From Aureimonas sp. AU4 (GTDB taxonomy: Bacteria; Pseudomonadota; Alphaproteobacteria; Rhizobiales; Rhizobiaceae), in the NCBI RefSeq assembly GCF_001463765.1, contig NZ_BBWK01000002.1, positions 62,001 through 126,000 of the forward strand: DNA of 64,000 bases, in the 5' to 3' direction. This document shows positions 26,176-34,392 of this stretch, one piece after another; position 1 is the first letter of the stretch; each line of letters begins with the position of its first letter. A model generated the notes under the pieces. The model saw only the letters and a program-made list of their open reading frames with translations, was not told the DNA's origin and ran no database searches. The translations under genes were made by a program, and so were the position numbers.

Positions 26176-27377
26176 CAGTTGACGCCCCCGAACGTGTTGG
26201 ACGAGAGGGTCTGACCGGACGACGCCGGCGTCATGCTACCGGTCGGACGCGGCGTTGAGGGAGGCGTGGTTCCCGTTCCGCCGGAGGCCGGCTGGCCGCC
26301 GCGCTGCAGTTCGTTGAGCGGCAGGTAGGGCACGACGCCCTGCCCGGTGCCCTGATCCATCAGGACCTTGTTCGAGCCGCGCAGCACCTGCTCCATGGTC
26401 TCGAGGTAGAGGCGCTGGCGCGTCACCTCGGGCGCCTTCTCGTATTCGTCGAGCACGGCGCCGAAGCGCTGCGACTCGCCTTGCGCTTCCAGGACGACGC
26501 GATTCTTGAAGGCGGCGGCATCCTCGCGGATCTGGACGGCCTCACCCTGAGCGCGGCCCGTTTGCTCGTTCTGATAGAGACGCGCTTCCTCGATGAACTG
26601 CGCCTCGTTCTGCTCGGCGCGCTGCACCTCCTCGAAAGCGTCGGCGACATCGGCGGGAGGCGCCGCCTCTTCGATCGAGATCGCGTTCACGTTGATTCCG
26701 GCGCCGTAGCTGTCGAGGGTCTGCTGGGTGATGCCGCGCACGAGTTCCGCGATGCCCGCACGGTCGTCGCGAAAGACGTCCTCGACCGGGCGACGTCCGA
26801 CCACCTCGCGCATGGCGCTCTCGCTGACCTGCCGCAGGAGCGACTGCGGGTCCTGGACGTTGAAGAGGTACGCCTTCGGATCAGCCACGGAATAGAGGAC
26901 GGCGAACTGCACATCGACGATGTTCTGGTCGCCGGAGAGCATCAGGCCCGACGCATCGCCGCGCTGACCACTGCCGATCGTCACCTGATTCTCGACGACG
27001 GGAACGGTCTCGACCGTCTCGAACGGCCACATGACGAAATGAAGACCGGGCTGGGAAAGCTCAGCCCGAGGCTTGCCGAACAGGAGCTCGACGCCGACCT
27101 CGTCGGGCTGGACGGTGTAGACGGCGTTCAGCAGCCATACGACCGCAAGGCCCGCCACGACGAGACCGCCGAACGCCAGGTTGCCGCCTCGTCCGCCGCC
27201 GCGCGGTCCGCCCGGCATGGCACGCCGCAGGCGATCCTGGCCACGGCGGAGAATGTCTTCCAGGTCCGGCGACCCGTTGTTGCCAGGCCGGGGACCCTGA
27301 GGCCCCTGCCCCCAAGGACCGCCGTTGTTACCGCCGCCCTTCCAGCCGCCGTTCCCTGTTTGATTGCTCCAGGGCAT
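26175..27377 (-). CDS. hflK: HflK, SPFH-domain regulator of FtsH
   Basis: A 400-residue protein with a Gly/Asn/Pro-rich cytoplasmic N-terminus (WKGGGNNGGPWGQGPQGPRP). A membrane helix lies near residue 70 (LAFGGLVVAGLAVVWLLNAVY), followed by the SPFH domain beginning VQPDEVGVELLFGKP and a long charged helical segment with EEVQRAEQNEAQFIEEARLY. GGAAGG six bases upstream supports the ATG. It is 135 bp downstream of folA on the same strand. Confidence 0.95.
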   Translation of the reverse strand: MPWSNQTGNGGWKGGGNNGGPWGQGPQGPRPGNNGSPDLEDILRRGQDRLRRAMPGGPRGGGRGGNLAFGGLVVAGLAVVWLLNAVYTVQPDEVGVELLFGKPRAELSQPGLHFVMWPFETVETVPVVENQVTIGSGQRGDASGLMLSGDQNIVDVQFAVLYSVADPKAYLFNVQDPQSLLRQVSESAMREVVGRRPVEDVFRDDRAGIAELVRGITQQTLDSYGAGINVNAISIEEAAPPADVADAFEEVQRAEQNEAQFIEEARLYQNEQTGRAQGEAVQIREDAAAFKNRVVLEAQGESQRFGAVLDEYEKAPEVTRQRLYLETMEQVLRGSNKVLMDQGTGQGVVPYLPLNELQRGGQPASGGTGTTPPSTPRPTGSMTPASSGQTLSSNTFGGVN

Positions 27378-27512
27378 GTATTTCCTTCCAATTCGGGAGA
27401 CGAGCCGAAGCAGCGGGATGGCGCATCGGAACGATCCACTCCCTTATAGGAAGCGCAAAACCTTGTTTCAACGCGATGAACCGCCGCCCGGACACGTTGC
27501 GACGGGCCATGG

Positions 27513-28097
27513 TTACCGGTCGCCCTGCAAGTTCGTGTCAAGGAAACTCGGTATGTCGAAGACGTGATCGGCTGACGCGGCAGGCCGCGTGCGGAGCCAG
27601 GTCTCGGCGCGATAGGGGGCCGAATCGCGCTCTCCCCGGAGCGCCGTGCTCTGTTCAGCCAGATGGAACTCCTGCTCGAAGGAGTCGAGGCGCGTGTCGC
27701 CAGGCGGCTCCGCCTCCACACGGGTGAGGCAGATCCGGTCCGTCACGGGTAGCAAGAGCGCATAGATCTCAGCTCCACCGACGATCGCAATACCCCGCGC
27801 GCCGCGCGCCCGAGCCGCTGCGGTCGCGGATAGCAGTGCCTCGCTCGGAGAGTTGGCGACGAGGGCGCCCGCGATGCCGACGCTGTGCGCGCGCGTCAGC
27901 ACGATCGTGTCGCGGCCCGGCAGGAGACGACCGATCGAGTCCAGCGTTCGGCGCCCCATGATCATCGGGCAGCCCATCGTCTCGTCACGGAATCGTTTCA
28001 GATCGCCCGGGAGATGCCAGGGCATGGAGCCGTTCGCGCCGATGACACGGTTGCGCGCCATGGCAACGACGGCGAAGACTTCCAACCCGTCGATCAT
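27513..28097 (-). CDS. folA: dihydrofolate reductase
   Basis: NADPH-dependent reduction of dihydrofolate, regenerating the cofactor consumed by thymidylate synthase. The 194-residue protein opens [16 protein letters not shown]. It contains [17 protein letters not shown] (substrate loop with the conserved Asp), the NADPH-binding [10 protein letters not shown], and [16 protein letters not shown]. The start overlaps the thyA stop by four bases, so folA is translated from the thyA-folA mRNA. Its C-terminal tail is 20-30 residues longer than typical enterobacterial enzymes. Confidence 0.95.
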   Translation of the reverse strand: MIDGLEVFAVVAMARNRVIGANGSMPWHLPGDLKRFRDETMGCPMIMGRRTLDSIGRLLPGRDTIVLTRAHSVGIAGALVANSPSEALLSATAAARARGARGIAIVGGAEIYALLLPVTDRICLTRVEAEPPGDTRLDSFEQEFHLAEQSTALRGERDSAPYRAETWLRTRPAASADHVFDIPSFLDTNLQGDR

Positions 28098-28888
28098 ACG
28101 GCGACCTTCGCCTTGATGTGATCGTGCGCCTGGTAATTTTCGATCCGGATGTCCTCGAAACGAAACGCGAAGAGGTCACGGACGGAAGGGTTCAATTCGA
28201 GCGTGGGCAAGGGAAGCGGCTGGCGCTGGAGCTGGGTGCGGGCTTGCTCGAAATGGTTGGCGTAGAGATGCGCGTCGCCTAGCGTATGAACGAAATCGCC
28301 GGGCTTGAGATCGGTCACCTGAGCTATCATCGCGGTCAGCAGCGCGTAGGAGGCGATGTTGAAGGGAACGCCCAGGAATATGTCGCCGGACCGCTGATAC
28401 AGCTGGCAGGAAAGGCGGCCGTCCGCCACATAGAACTGGAACAGGCAATGGCACGGCGGCAGAGCCATCTCGTCGACCTGCGCCGGGTTCCAGGCGGAGA
28501 CGATCAGGCGACGCGACGAGGGATTGCGACGGATCGCCTCCACGACGTTGGCGATCTGGTCGATATGGCCGCCCTTCCCGTCAGGCCACGACCGCCACTG
28601 CGAGCCGTAGACCGGTCCGAGATCACCGTTATCGTCCGCCCATTCGTCCCAGATCCGCACGCCGTTCTCGCGAAGGTAGGCGACGTTCGTCTCGCCCTTC
28701 AGAAACCACAGCAGTTCATGGATGATCGAACGCAGGTGCAGGCGCTTGGTCGTGACCAGCGGGAAGCCGTCCGCCAGATCGAAGCGCATCTGGTGTCCGA
28801 AGAAAGCCCGCGTACCGGTGCCGGTCCGATCCATCCGATCGGTGCCCTCGCGCAGAACGCGGTCGAGTAGGTCAAGATAGGCTCGCAT
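28094..28888 (-). CDS. thyA: thymidylate synthase
   Basis: Methylates dUMP to dTMP with methylene-tetrahydrofolate. The 264-residue protein is the standard Thy[19 protein letters not shown] near the N-terminus, [18 protein letters not shown], the catalytic cysteine in [31 protein letters not shown] and the C-terminal IKAKVAV. GGAG six bases before the ATG supports the start. It forms a two-gene operon with folA. Confidence 0.97.
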   Translation of the reverse strand: MRAYLDLLDRVLREGTDRMDRTGTGTRAFFGHQMRFDLADGFPLVTTKRLHLRSIIHELLWFLKGETNVAYLRENGVRIWDEWADDNGDLGPVYGSQWRSWPDGKGGHIDQIANVVEAIRRNPSSRRLIVSAWNPAQVDEMALPPCHCLFQFYVADGRLSCQLYQRSGDIFLGVPFNIASYALLTAMIAQVTDLKPGDFVHTLGDAHLYANHFEQARTQLQRQPLPLPTLELNPSVRDLFAFRFEDIRIENYQAHDHIKAKVAV

Positions 28889-29053
28889 GGCGGACTCCGG
28901 GTGGTGAATCGATTGGCGCGCGGAATGGTTAGGATCGAATGAGCATCCGCAGAGTCCCCCCTGTCGTTCAGCGGACTGCTGCTGCCAAGTCCAGAACTTT
29001 CGTCGCCGGGAGCCGAGGCAGAAGCGAACCTTGCAGGAGAGCCGCGCCTGGGC

Positions 29054-29082
29054 TTTTCAGGACGAAGTGGACAGCCTATATT
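29054..29082 (+). promoter_or_regulatory. promoter of ssrA
   Basis: TTTTCA (29054-29059) and TATATT (29077-29082) are separated by exactly 17 bases, matching sigma-70 consensus in 4 and 5 of 6 positions. The predicted start at about 29089 coincides with the expected 5' end of the acceptor piece. Confidence 0.65.
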
Positions 29083-29088
29083 CCGCTC

Positions 29089-29376
29089 GCCGGGGCAACC
29101 CGGCTATGGCGATAAACGGCCGGTGTAATAAACCTTTCGGACCCGGGGGCGGTACCCGGCGCCTCCACCTGAGCCCTCCCTTTCGAAGGGTTGAGGCGGG
29201 GGCGAAATAGGATCGACGAGGGTGTAAAGATCGTTCTTTCGCTCGGCATGGTACCACCGTCATCGGGCTGTAAAAATAGTTGCCAACGACAACTATGCGG
29301 AAGTCCGTCTCGCCGCGTAAAGCGGTGCGATAGCTTCAAATCAAGCCCTGGGGGTTCGCACTCCTAGGCGGGGCCC
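29089..29376 (+). ncRNA. ssrA: tmRNA, circularly permuted two-piece form
   Basis: Rescues stalled ribosomes and tags nascent chains. The acceptor piece comes first and ends CGCCTCC-A-CC at 29160-29169. A spacer with a CCCTT/AAGGG hairpin (29178-29190) follows. The coding piece starts GGGGGCG at 29198-29204 and pairs with the acceptor end, including the G3-U70 wobble that is the alanine identity signal. GGATCGACGAGG follows. The resume codon is GCC at 29282 and the tag reads ANDNYAEVRLAA, then TAA (29318-29320). The last A of CCA is not encoded. The T-loop (GGCGGTA between CCGGG and CCCGG) is atypical. The outer ends are approximate. Confidence 0.93.
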
Positions 29377-29410
29377 GGAGGCGCCTGGCAACAGAAGCCT
29401 CCACCTTTTT
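29377..29410 (+). terminator. terminator of ssrA
   Basis: GGAGGC (29377-29382) pairs with GCCTCC (29397-29402) around a 14-base loop, followed by ACC and five T residues (29406-29410). It separates ssrA from sspB. Confidence 0.62.
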
Positions 29411-29459
29411 GCCTGAAGCCGGGTGGCTTCGCGACAGGCGCGTAGTTGCAGGACACCCG

Positions 29460-30065
29460 ATGGGTCAGGATCTTATCCGTTACGATGTTCTGGCTCAGGA
29501 CGCTCTGCGCGGCGTGATCCGGAAGGTGTTGGGCGAGGTCGTGAAGACCGGGCTGCCTGGCGACCATCACTTCTTCATTACGTTCCTTACGTCCGCCCCC
29601 GGTGTGCGTCTTTCGTCGCGGCTGCGCGAGAAGTACCCGGAACTGATGACGATCGTCATCCAGCACCAGTACTGGGATCTCCAGGTCACCGAATCGTCCT
29701 TCGAGGTCGGCCTCTCCTTTTCCGATATACCCGAACGCCTTCTGATCCCGTTCAGCGCCATTCGCGGCTTCTACGATCCTGCGGTGAACTTCGAGCTCGA
29801 ATTCGACGTGCGCGACATGGATGCCGCTAACACGCAGACCGAAGACGCCCCGTCCCCGACCGCGCTGACCCCGGTTCCCGCCGGTCCCGTCGCGGTGAAG
29901 CCGGCTCCGGCTCCGAAGCCTGCGGAAAGGGATGCAAAGCCGGCCGCCAAGACGGCTGCCGACAAGGGTGCATCGAAGGCGGAGACCGAGAAGGCGCCGG
30001 CTGACAAGTCTGACAAGGGGTCGGCGGACGTCGTGTCGCTAGACGCTTTCCGCAAGAAGCCCTGA
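29460..30065 (+). CDS. sspB: SspB-like ClpXP adaptor (alphaproteobacterial type)
   Basis: Adaptor that binds the ssrA tag and delivers tagged proteins to ClpXP. The 201-residue product has the compact SspB fold over residues 1-115: LIRYDVLAQDALRGVIRKVL, HHFFITFLTSAPGVRLS, and LSFSDIPERLLIPFSAIRGFYDP. A flexible Ala/Lys/Pro-rich linker then leads to a short conserved tail (VVSLDAFRKKP) like the ClpX-binding tails of SspB proteins. AGGA six bases upstream supports the start. It lies next to ssrA, whose product it recognises. Confidence 0.9.
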   Translation: MGQDLIRYDVLAQDALRGVIRKVLGEVVKTGLPGDHHFFITFLTSAPGVRLSSRLREKYPELMTIVIQHQYWDLQVTESSFEVGLSFSDIPERLLIPFSAIRGFYDPAVNFELEFDVRDMDAANTQTEDAPSPTALTPVPAGPVAVKPAPAPKPAERDAKPAAKTAADKGASKAETEKAPADKSDKGSADVVSLDAFRKKP

Positions 30066-30070
30066 CGCCG

Positions 30071-30274
30071 GTGTCGGCCGAAGTCGTCAACCTGAGGCTC
30101 GCGCGCAAGCGCGCGAAGCGCAAGGCCGACGAGAAGGTGGCAGAGCAAAACCGCCTTGCGCACGGCCGTACCGCCATCGAACGCGCGACCACACGCTACG
30201 AGAGCGAAACCCGCGACCGCCATCTGGATGACAGCTTTCGTGGGCGACCTGGCGAGCGCGATAGCACGACGTGA
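30071..30274 (+). CDS. DUF4169 family small basic protein
   Basis: A 67-residue Lys/Arg-rich protein starting at GTG with VVNLRLARKRAKRKADEK, the DUF4169 signature, and a tail TRDRHLDDSFRG. The function is unknown. It follows sspB by five bases, and its stop overlaps the GTG start of the next gene, so the three are one operon. Confidence 0.78.
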   Translation: MSAEVVNLRLARKRAKRKADEKVAEQNRLAHGRTAIERATTRYESETRDRHLDDSFRGRPGERDSTT

Positions 30275-30516
30275 TCGTCAAACGGTCGCTTTCCATTCAG
30301 GGACACCGGACCTCCATCAGCATCGAGGACGCCTTCTGGCGGGAGCTTCGTGTGATCGCGGAGCGTGATGACACGAGCTTGTCGCAACTCGTCGCCCGAA
30401 TCGATGCCGAGCGACCGCCGGGAACCAACCTGTCGTCGGCCCTGCGCCTCTTCGTGCTCAATGATGTAACGACACGGGCGGAACGGCTCGAGGTCAGAAG
30501 CGCGGAAGATCCGTGA
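30271..30516 (+). CDS. ribbon-helix-helix protein (RHH_4 type)
   Basis: An 81-residue putative DNA-binding protein. KRSLSIQGHRTSISIEDAFW (about 4-23) forms the beta strand and first helix, then LSQLVARIDAER and NLSSALRLFVL complete the ribbon-helix-helix pattern. Such single-domain proteins often follow DUF4169 genes in this order of bacteria. The GTG start overlaps the upstream stop. Its last 23 bp overlap the 3' end of the opposing AsmA-like gene. Confidence 0.8.
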   Translation: MIVKRSLSIQGHRTSISIEDAFWRELRVIAERDDTSLSQLVARIDAERPPGTNLSSALRLFVLNDVTTRAERLEVRSAEDP

Positions 30517-33500
30517 CTCCAGGAAGATCGCCGGACAGGCTCGGCGGCGCTGGAGCTGGCACGATCGGACCGGAAAGATCAGGCGCGGGCGTCGGCGGAA
30601 CGGTCGATTGACGTTCCTTCCGCTGCGCGGCTTCCTGAGCGGCATTCCGCCGGTCTTCCTCCTCCTGAGCCTTTCGGCGCCGTTCGGCCTCTTCCGCTTC
30701 CAGCCTCGCCTTCATGAACTCGTCCCGTATCGTCGCGCGCTCCCGGTAGAACCGCGCCTCGCGGCGCAGGCGCGCGGCCTCGCTCAACTCCTCCCGAAGA
30801 GCATCGACCCGCGCCTGTTCGCGCTGGAACGCGCGCACGCCGAAGTAACTCGTCAACGCTTCCGTTCGCGCCTCGAGGGTTGGCGCTTTGATCGTCCCTC
30901 CCAGCCGATAATCGACGCGCGGTGGATCGGTGCCCTCGATCGTCTCGTTCGTTGGCGGACGAAGGGTCAGCTGTCCCGACACGGTTCCGGCGGCCAGTCC
31001 GATCGCAACCTCGCCCTCCAGCGCCGCACCGCCGTCCGCAGCTTCGAAACGGGCAGTGCGCAGCACACCCGCACCGACCTGGAGTGGGATGGTCTGCGTG
31101 TCGAGCGGAAAGCTCGCGCCCGTGCCGGTCTCTGCGACGAGCCGAGCGACCGTATCCGCATCGAGCGCTCCGGTCTGACTGTCGGCGGCGAGTGTCACCG
31201 GAATCATGACGTCGGCGGACAGGCCGTCGAGACGCGCATCGGTCAGCTTGAGATCGCCCGAGCCGTTAAGCGATGCAGTAACTTCCCGGAAGCTGCGCCC
31301 TGCCCCCGACAGCTTGATGGTCGCATCCGCCTTCCCCTGTAAGATCGTCTGCCCTCCGATCGTCCAGTCCTGCAGCACCGCGCTCCCATCAAGGTTCACG
31401 AGGCCGTCTACGTTCCGGAGCGCGGCATCGCCCGATAAACGAGCGCCGCCCGACGCAAGTGACAGCTCGCCAGCGCGAAGCAGCCCGGCACCGTCGCTCG
31501 CCAGAAGCAGTTGCAGGTTCGATCCGAGAAGAACGTCACCCGCTGTCAGGCGATCGGCCGCGACATCGATCGAAAAGGCACGCTGTGGCAGAAGCCAGGG
31601 ACCGAAGGGCGCGTCCTCGTCAGATTGGTCCTGTCCCAGCAAGACACGTTGCAGCCAATGAACCGAAAGGGTTGAGAGCTCGACACTTCCGGTCATCCCT
31701 GTCGATCCCGAGGCCTGCAGGGTCGCTCGGACCGGATCTCCGGCGATCGAACCCTCCAGTTGTTCAATACGCCAGACCAGCGGTGACCATCCAAGACGCC
31801 CGTCGACGTGCAGTGGTACGCGCTCCAGGCTTTGACCAGCCGCGACACCCAGAGCCGTCAACCAGGGGGCCGCATCCTCGCTCGTCGCCCTCAGGCGGGC
31901 CTCCACGCCCGAGATGCCGGTGGCATCGAGCATGAGTTCGCCGTTCAGCGAGAGGTTCGTGTCACCGGCCGCTGCCGTGACCGTGGCGGCGATCGGACGT
32001 TCCGGTGAGCCGCTGGCGTTGATGGATATCCGAAGGGGGGCGAGTTGTCCGACGGCGATCGTTGGTCGGCCGATCTGCGCAAGAAGGATCGTCGGGTCGT
32101 CGTTCTGGAAGGTCGCGTCGAGGCCGAAGCGTCCGTTCAGCCATTGCGCTGCAAGTCCGTTCTCGAGTGCGAGGCGAAGGTCGGTTTTTGTTCCTCCGAC
32201 CGTTCCGGACAACGCCAGCACCAGATCCCTCGTCTGCTCGCCCGGCGGTGACGCCAGCGTACCGGCCAGGGTCACGGGGGCGAGCGTGTTTGAGCGCGCC
32301 TGCAACGTCCGCACGAGGGGACTGTCGGGCGCCAGATCAGACAGGAGGTCGAGGAGGCGACCCGGCTGTTCGGCAAGGACGTCGATTCCGAGATCCGGCC
32401 TGGGTGCGGCGAAGAGATCCGCTATGGTGCCTTCCGCATGAACCGAGGCTCCGGCGAAGTCCTCGGCGGTGGCATCGGCGATATCGAGCATCCCATCCTG
32501 GAGTGTGAAGTCGGCGGCCAGGTTCTGTGCGCCATAGGTGCCGAAGGTGACGGGGCCCGCGTCGAACTGGACGTCGAACCGCTCCGTCCCGATCGTGGAG
32601 GCATTCGGCAGGCTGCGCACCACGGCCGCCAGGGGACGCAGATCGATGCGCCCGCCCTTCAGGTCGACGAGGTTGACGGTTCCCTCCGGCCGAACCGTGC
32701 GCTGGATCGAGCCGGTGAGCGTGCCGCCGTCGAGGTCGATTTCGAGTGCCTGAAGACGCTGAGTATCAGCGGACAACTCGATCTCGGCCGATAGGCCGGC
32801 ACGCGTCAGCGAGACCAGCTCCGGAGCGCTCCCCAGCCCCGCCCAGGTGAAGAAGGCCGCCGGCTGACGGACCGCAACCAGGAGCGATCCCTTGAAGGAC
32901 GGGTGGTCCCGCAACGTCGCGAGCCCCGATGCCTCGAGGCGTGAGCGGCCCGGAAGTTCGGCGACGAAGGTCTCGATCGACCAACCATCGGCCGTGGGCG
33001 AGCCAGTGAAGGAGACGTCCCGTAGTGCCGTGTCTCCGACCGTCAGCAGCGGCAGCGAGAGTTGGACGCGTCCGGGTATGTCCGATGTCGGAAGGCGAGC
33101 GACGAGTTTCCGCAAGCTCGCCATTCGGTCCTGAAACGTCAGCCCACCTTCTCCCGCTGTGGGAGCGAGCTGGTCGAAATCCGTCGCCTGGCCGCGAAGC
33201 GTGACGTCGAAATGCGGAATGGCTCCGATGTCAAGGCTCGCGGCGCCCTCGATGACGTAGGGCTGCGGAGCCCCGTCCACTTCGACGCGCAGGTCGGACA
33301 GTGTCGCCTCGCCCGTCGTAAGTTTGATCGCGCCAGTCGCTTGGAGCTGGCGGCGAGCAGCGGCCTGACCCTTTGCCTCGGTCGGCGGTGCAACCGGCGT
33401 CAGGAACTGGACCTTTCCGTCGACGATCGGCCGGTCCGGCTGGTTCGAAAGGACCGCGTCGACCGAGACGGCTAGGTCCGCCCGGGGAGACGTCGTCGTC

Positions 33501-34117
33501 AGGCGAACAGGCAGACCACCGTCTGGTGCGAGCTGGCCGGTCGATAGAGCCAGGGCAAGCGGCTCGCCGTCGGCTTCTAACGTCGCCGTGCCGGAGAAGG
33601 GGCCTGCCAGCGAGCGGGCCGAGAGTTCGGCATCCAAGTTCTTGAGGTCGATCCGGCGCCCGGCGCGCCGGTCCTCCAGCGCGATCGACCCATCGGCGAT
33701 GGCGACGTGCTCGAGAACGACGCTCGTCCCGTCACCGATCGCCGAGTTGGCGACGGGCCAGCGAACCTTGCCATCGGCCTCGATCGGAAGGCTGAGGCGC
33801 GGCGCGTCGAGCCGCATGTCGAAGATGCGGATTTCCCCCGAAAGGTAGGGAGCGAGTTCCGCGTCCATCCGGAACGAACGAATCGACAGGATGGGATCGT
33901 CGAGGTCGCCGATCACGACGTCGCCGAAGGTGACGCTCGGAAACGGCAGAAGGCGCGCGGTTGCCCCGCCCCGCACCTCGACGCGCTGTCCAAGCAGTCG
34001 GGACGCCTCGGCCTCGAACTGGCTGCGATATGCCGTCCAATCAACGAAGAGCGGCCCGACCAGAAGCACCAGCAGCGCCACGACGATCAGGCTCCCGAGA
34101 GCGATGAAGATCTTCAT
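30494..34117 (-). CDS. giant AsmA-family envelope protein
   Basis: A 1207-residue protein. One N-terminal membrane helix (IFIALGSLIVVALLVLLVGPLFV) is followed at once by DWTAYRSQFEAEASRLLGQRV, the AsmA entry motif. A very long repetitive beta-rich region follows, consistent with the bridge-like lipid-transfer fold assigned to AsmA/TamB relatives. The AsmA C-terminal domain lies around 850-1080. Residues about 1095-1175 form a charged coiled coil rich in Arg/Glu, ending in a Pro-rich tail. A role in inner-to-outer membrane lipid transport or outer-membrane assembly is inferred from the family. Confidence 0.88.
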   Translation of the reverse strand: MKIFIALGSLIVVALLVLLVGPLFVDWTAYRSQFEAEASRLLGQRVEVRGGATARLLPFPSVTFGDVVIGDLDDPILSIRSFRMDAELAPYLSGEIRIFDMRLDAPRLSLPIEADGKVRWPVANSAIGDGTSVVLEHVAIADGSIALEDRRAGRRIDLKNLDAELSARSLAGPFSGTATLEADGEPLALALSTGQLAPDGGLPVRLTTTSPRADLAVSVDAVLSNQPDRPIVDGKVQFLTPVAPPTEAKGQAAARRQLQATGAIKLTTGEATLSDLRVEVDGAPQPYVIEGAASLDIGAIPHFDVTLRGQATDFDQLAPTAGEGGLTFQDRMASLRKLVARLPTSDIPGRVQLSLPLLTVGDTALRDVSFTGSPTADGWSIETFVAELPGRSRLEASGLATLRDHPSFKGSLLVAVRQPAAFFTWAGLGSAPELVSLTRAGLSAEIELSADTQRLQALEIDLDGGTLTGSIQRTVRPEGTVNLVDLKGGRIDLRPLAAVVRSLPNASTIGTERFDVQFDAGPVTFGTYGAQNLAADFTLQDGMLDIADATAEDFAGASVHAEGTIADLFAAPRPDLGIDVLAEQPGRLLDLLSDLAPDSPLVRTLQARSNTLAPVTLAGTLASPPGEQTRDLVLALSGTVGGTKTDLRLALENGLAAQWLNGRFGLDATFQNDDPTILLAQIGRPTIAVGQLAPLRISINASGSPERPIAATVTAAAGDTNLSLNGELMLDATGISGVEARLRATSEDAAPWLTALGVAAGQSLERVPLHVDGRLGWSPLVWRIEQLEGSIAGDPVRATLQASGSTGMTGSVELSTLSVHWLQRVLLGQDQSDEDAPFGPWLLPQRAFSIDVAADRLTAGDVLLGSNLQLLLASDGAGLLRAGELSLASGGARLSGDAALRNVDGLVNLDGSAVLQDWTIGGQTILQGKADATIKLSGAGRSFREVTASLNGSGDLKLTDARLDGLSADVMIPVTLAADSQTGALDADTVARLVAETGTGASFPLDTQTIPLQVGAGVLRTARFEAADGGAALEGEVAIGLAAGTVSGQLTLRPPTNETIEGTDPPRVDYRLGGTIKAPTLEARTEALTSYFGVRAFQREQARVDALREELSEAARLRREARFYRERATIRDEFMKARLEAEEAERRRKAQEEEDRRNAAQEAAQRKERQSTVPPTPAPDLSGPIVPAPAPPSLSGDLPGVTDLPRF

Positions 34118-34276
34118 GGCAGCGCGACGAAACTCCGGACCTGAAACGCACGGAGAATCGACCCTTTGGGCGGGCGTCTCCTGTCGTCTCGCAGAAGGCC
34201 AGAGCGGAGCGACCGTGTCGAGAGGCGACGGCGCGGCGAAACACCATGGTCTGTCACAGGGTTAGCGGTTTTGGCA

Positions 34277-34288
34277 CCACGATCGTGG
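34277..34288. promoter_or_regulatory. 12-bp palindrome in the asmA-like/uvrD intergenic region
   Basis: CCACGATCGTGG is a perfect 12-bp palindrome between the divergent genes, 160 bp from the AsmA-like start and 105 bp from the uvrD start. It is a possible operator; no regulator is suggested by the sequence. Confidence 0.3.
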
Positions 34289-34350
34289 CGACCGACCACT
34301 CGTCGCGCGCTCCGTCGGCGCGCCGATGCGATACGAATATGGAGTGTTAT

Positions 34351-34365
34351 GTTCCCCTAGTGTTC
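34351..34365 (+). promoter_or_regulatory. LexA-type SOS box upstream of uvrD
   Basis: GTTC-CCCTAGT-GTTC is a perfect GTTC-N7-GTTC alphaproteobacterial LexA site, 27 bp upstream of the uvrD start codon. Confidence 0.7.
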
Positions 34366-34392
34366 TGCGCCCGATGGGTTAGATACGAGCCC

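Noticed and set aside
29364-29666. A 100-codon minus-strand frame across the ssrA terminator and sspB start
   Set aside because: Overlaps a structured RNA terminator and the conserved N-terminus of SspB; the translation has no domain.
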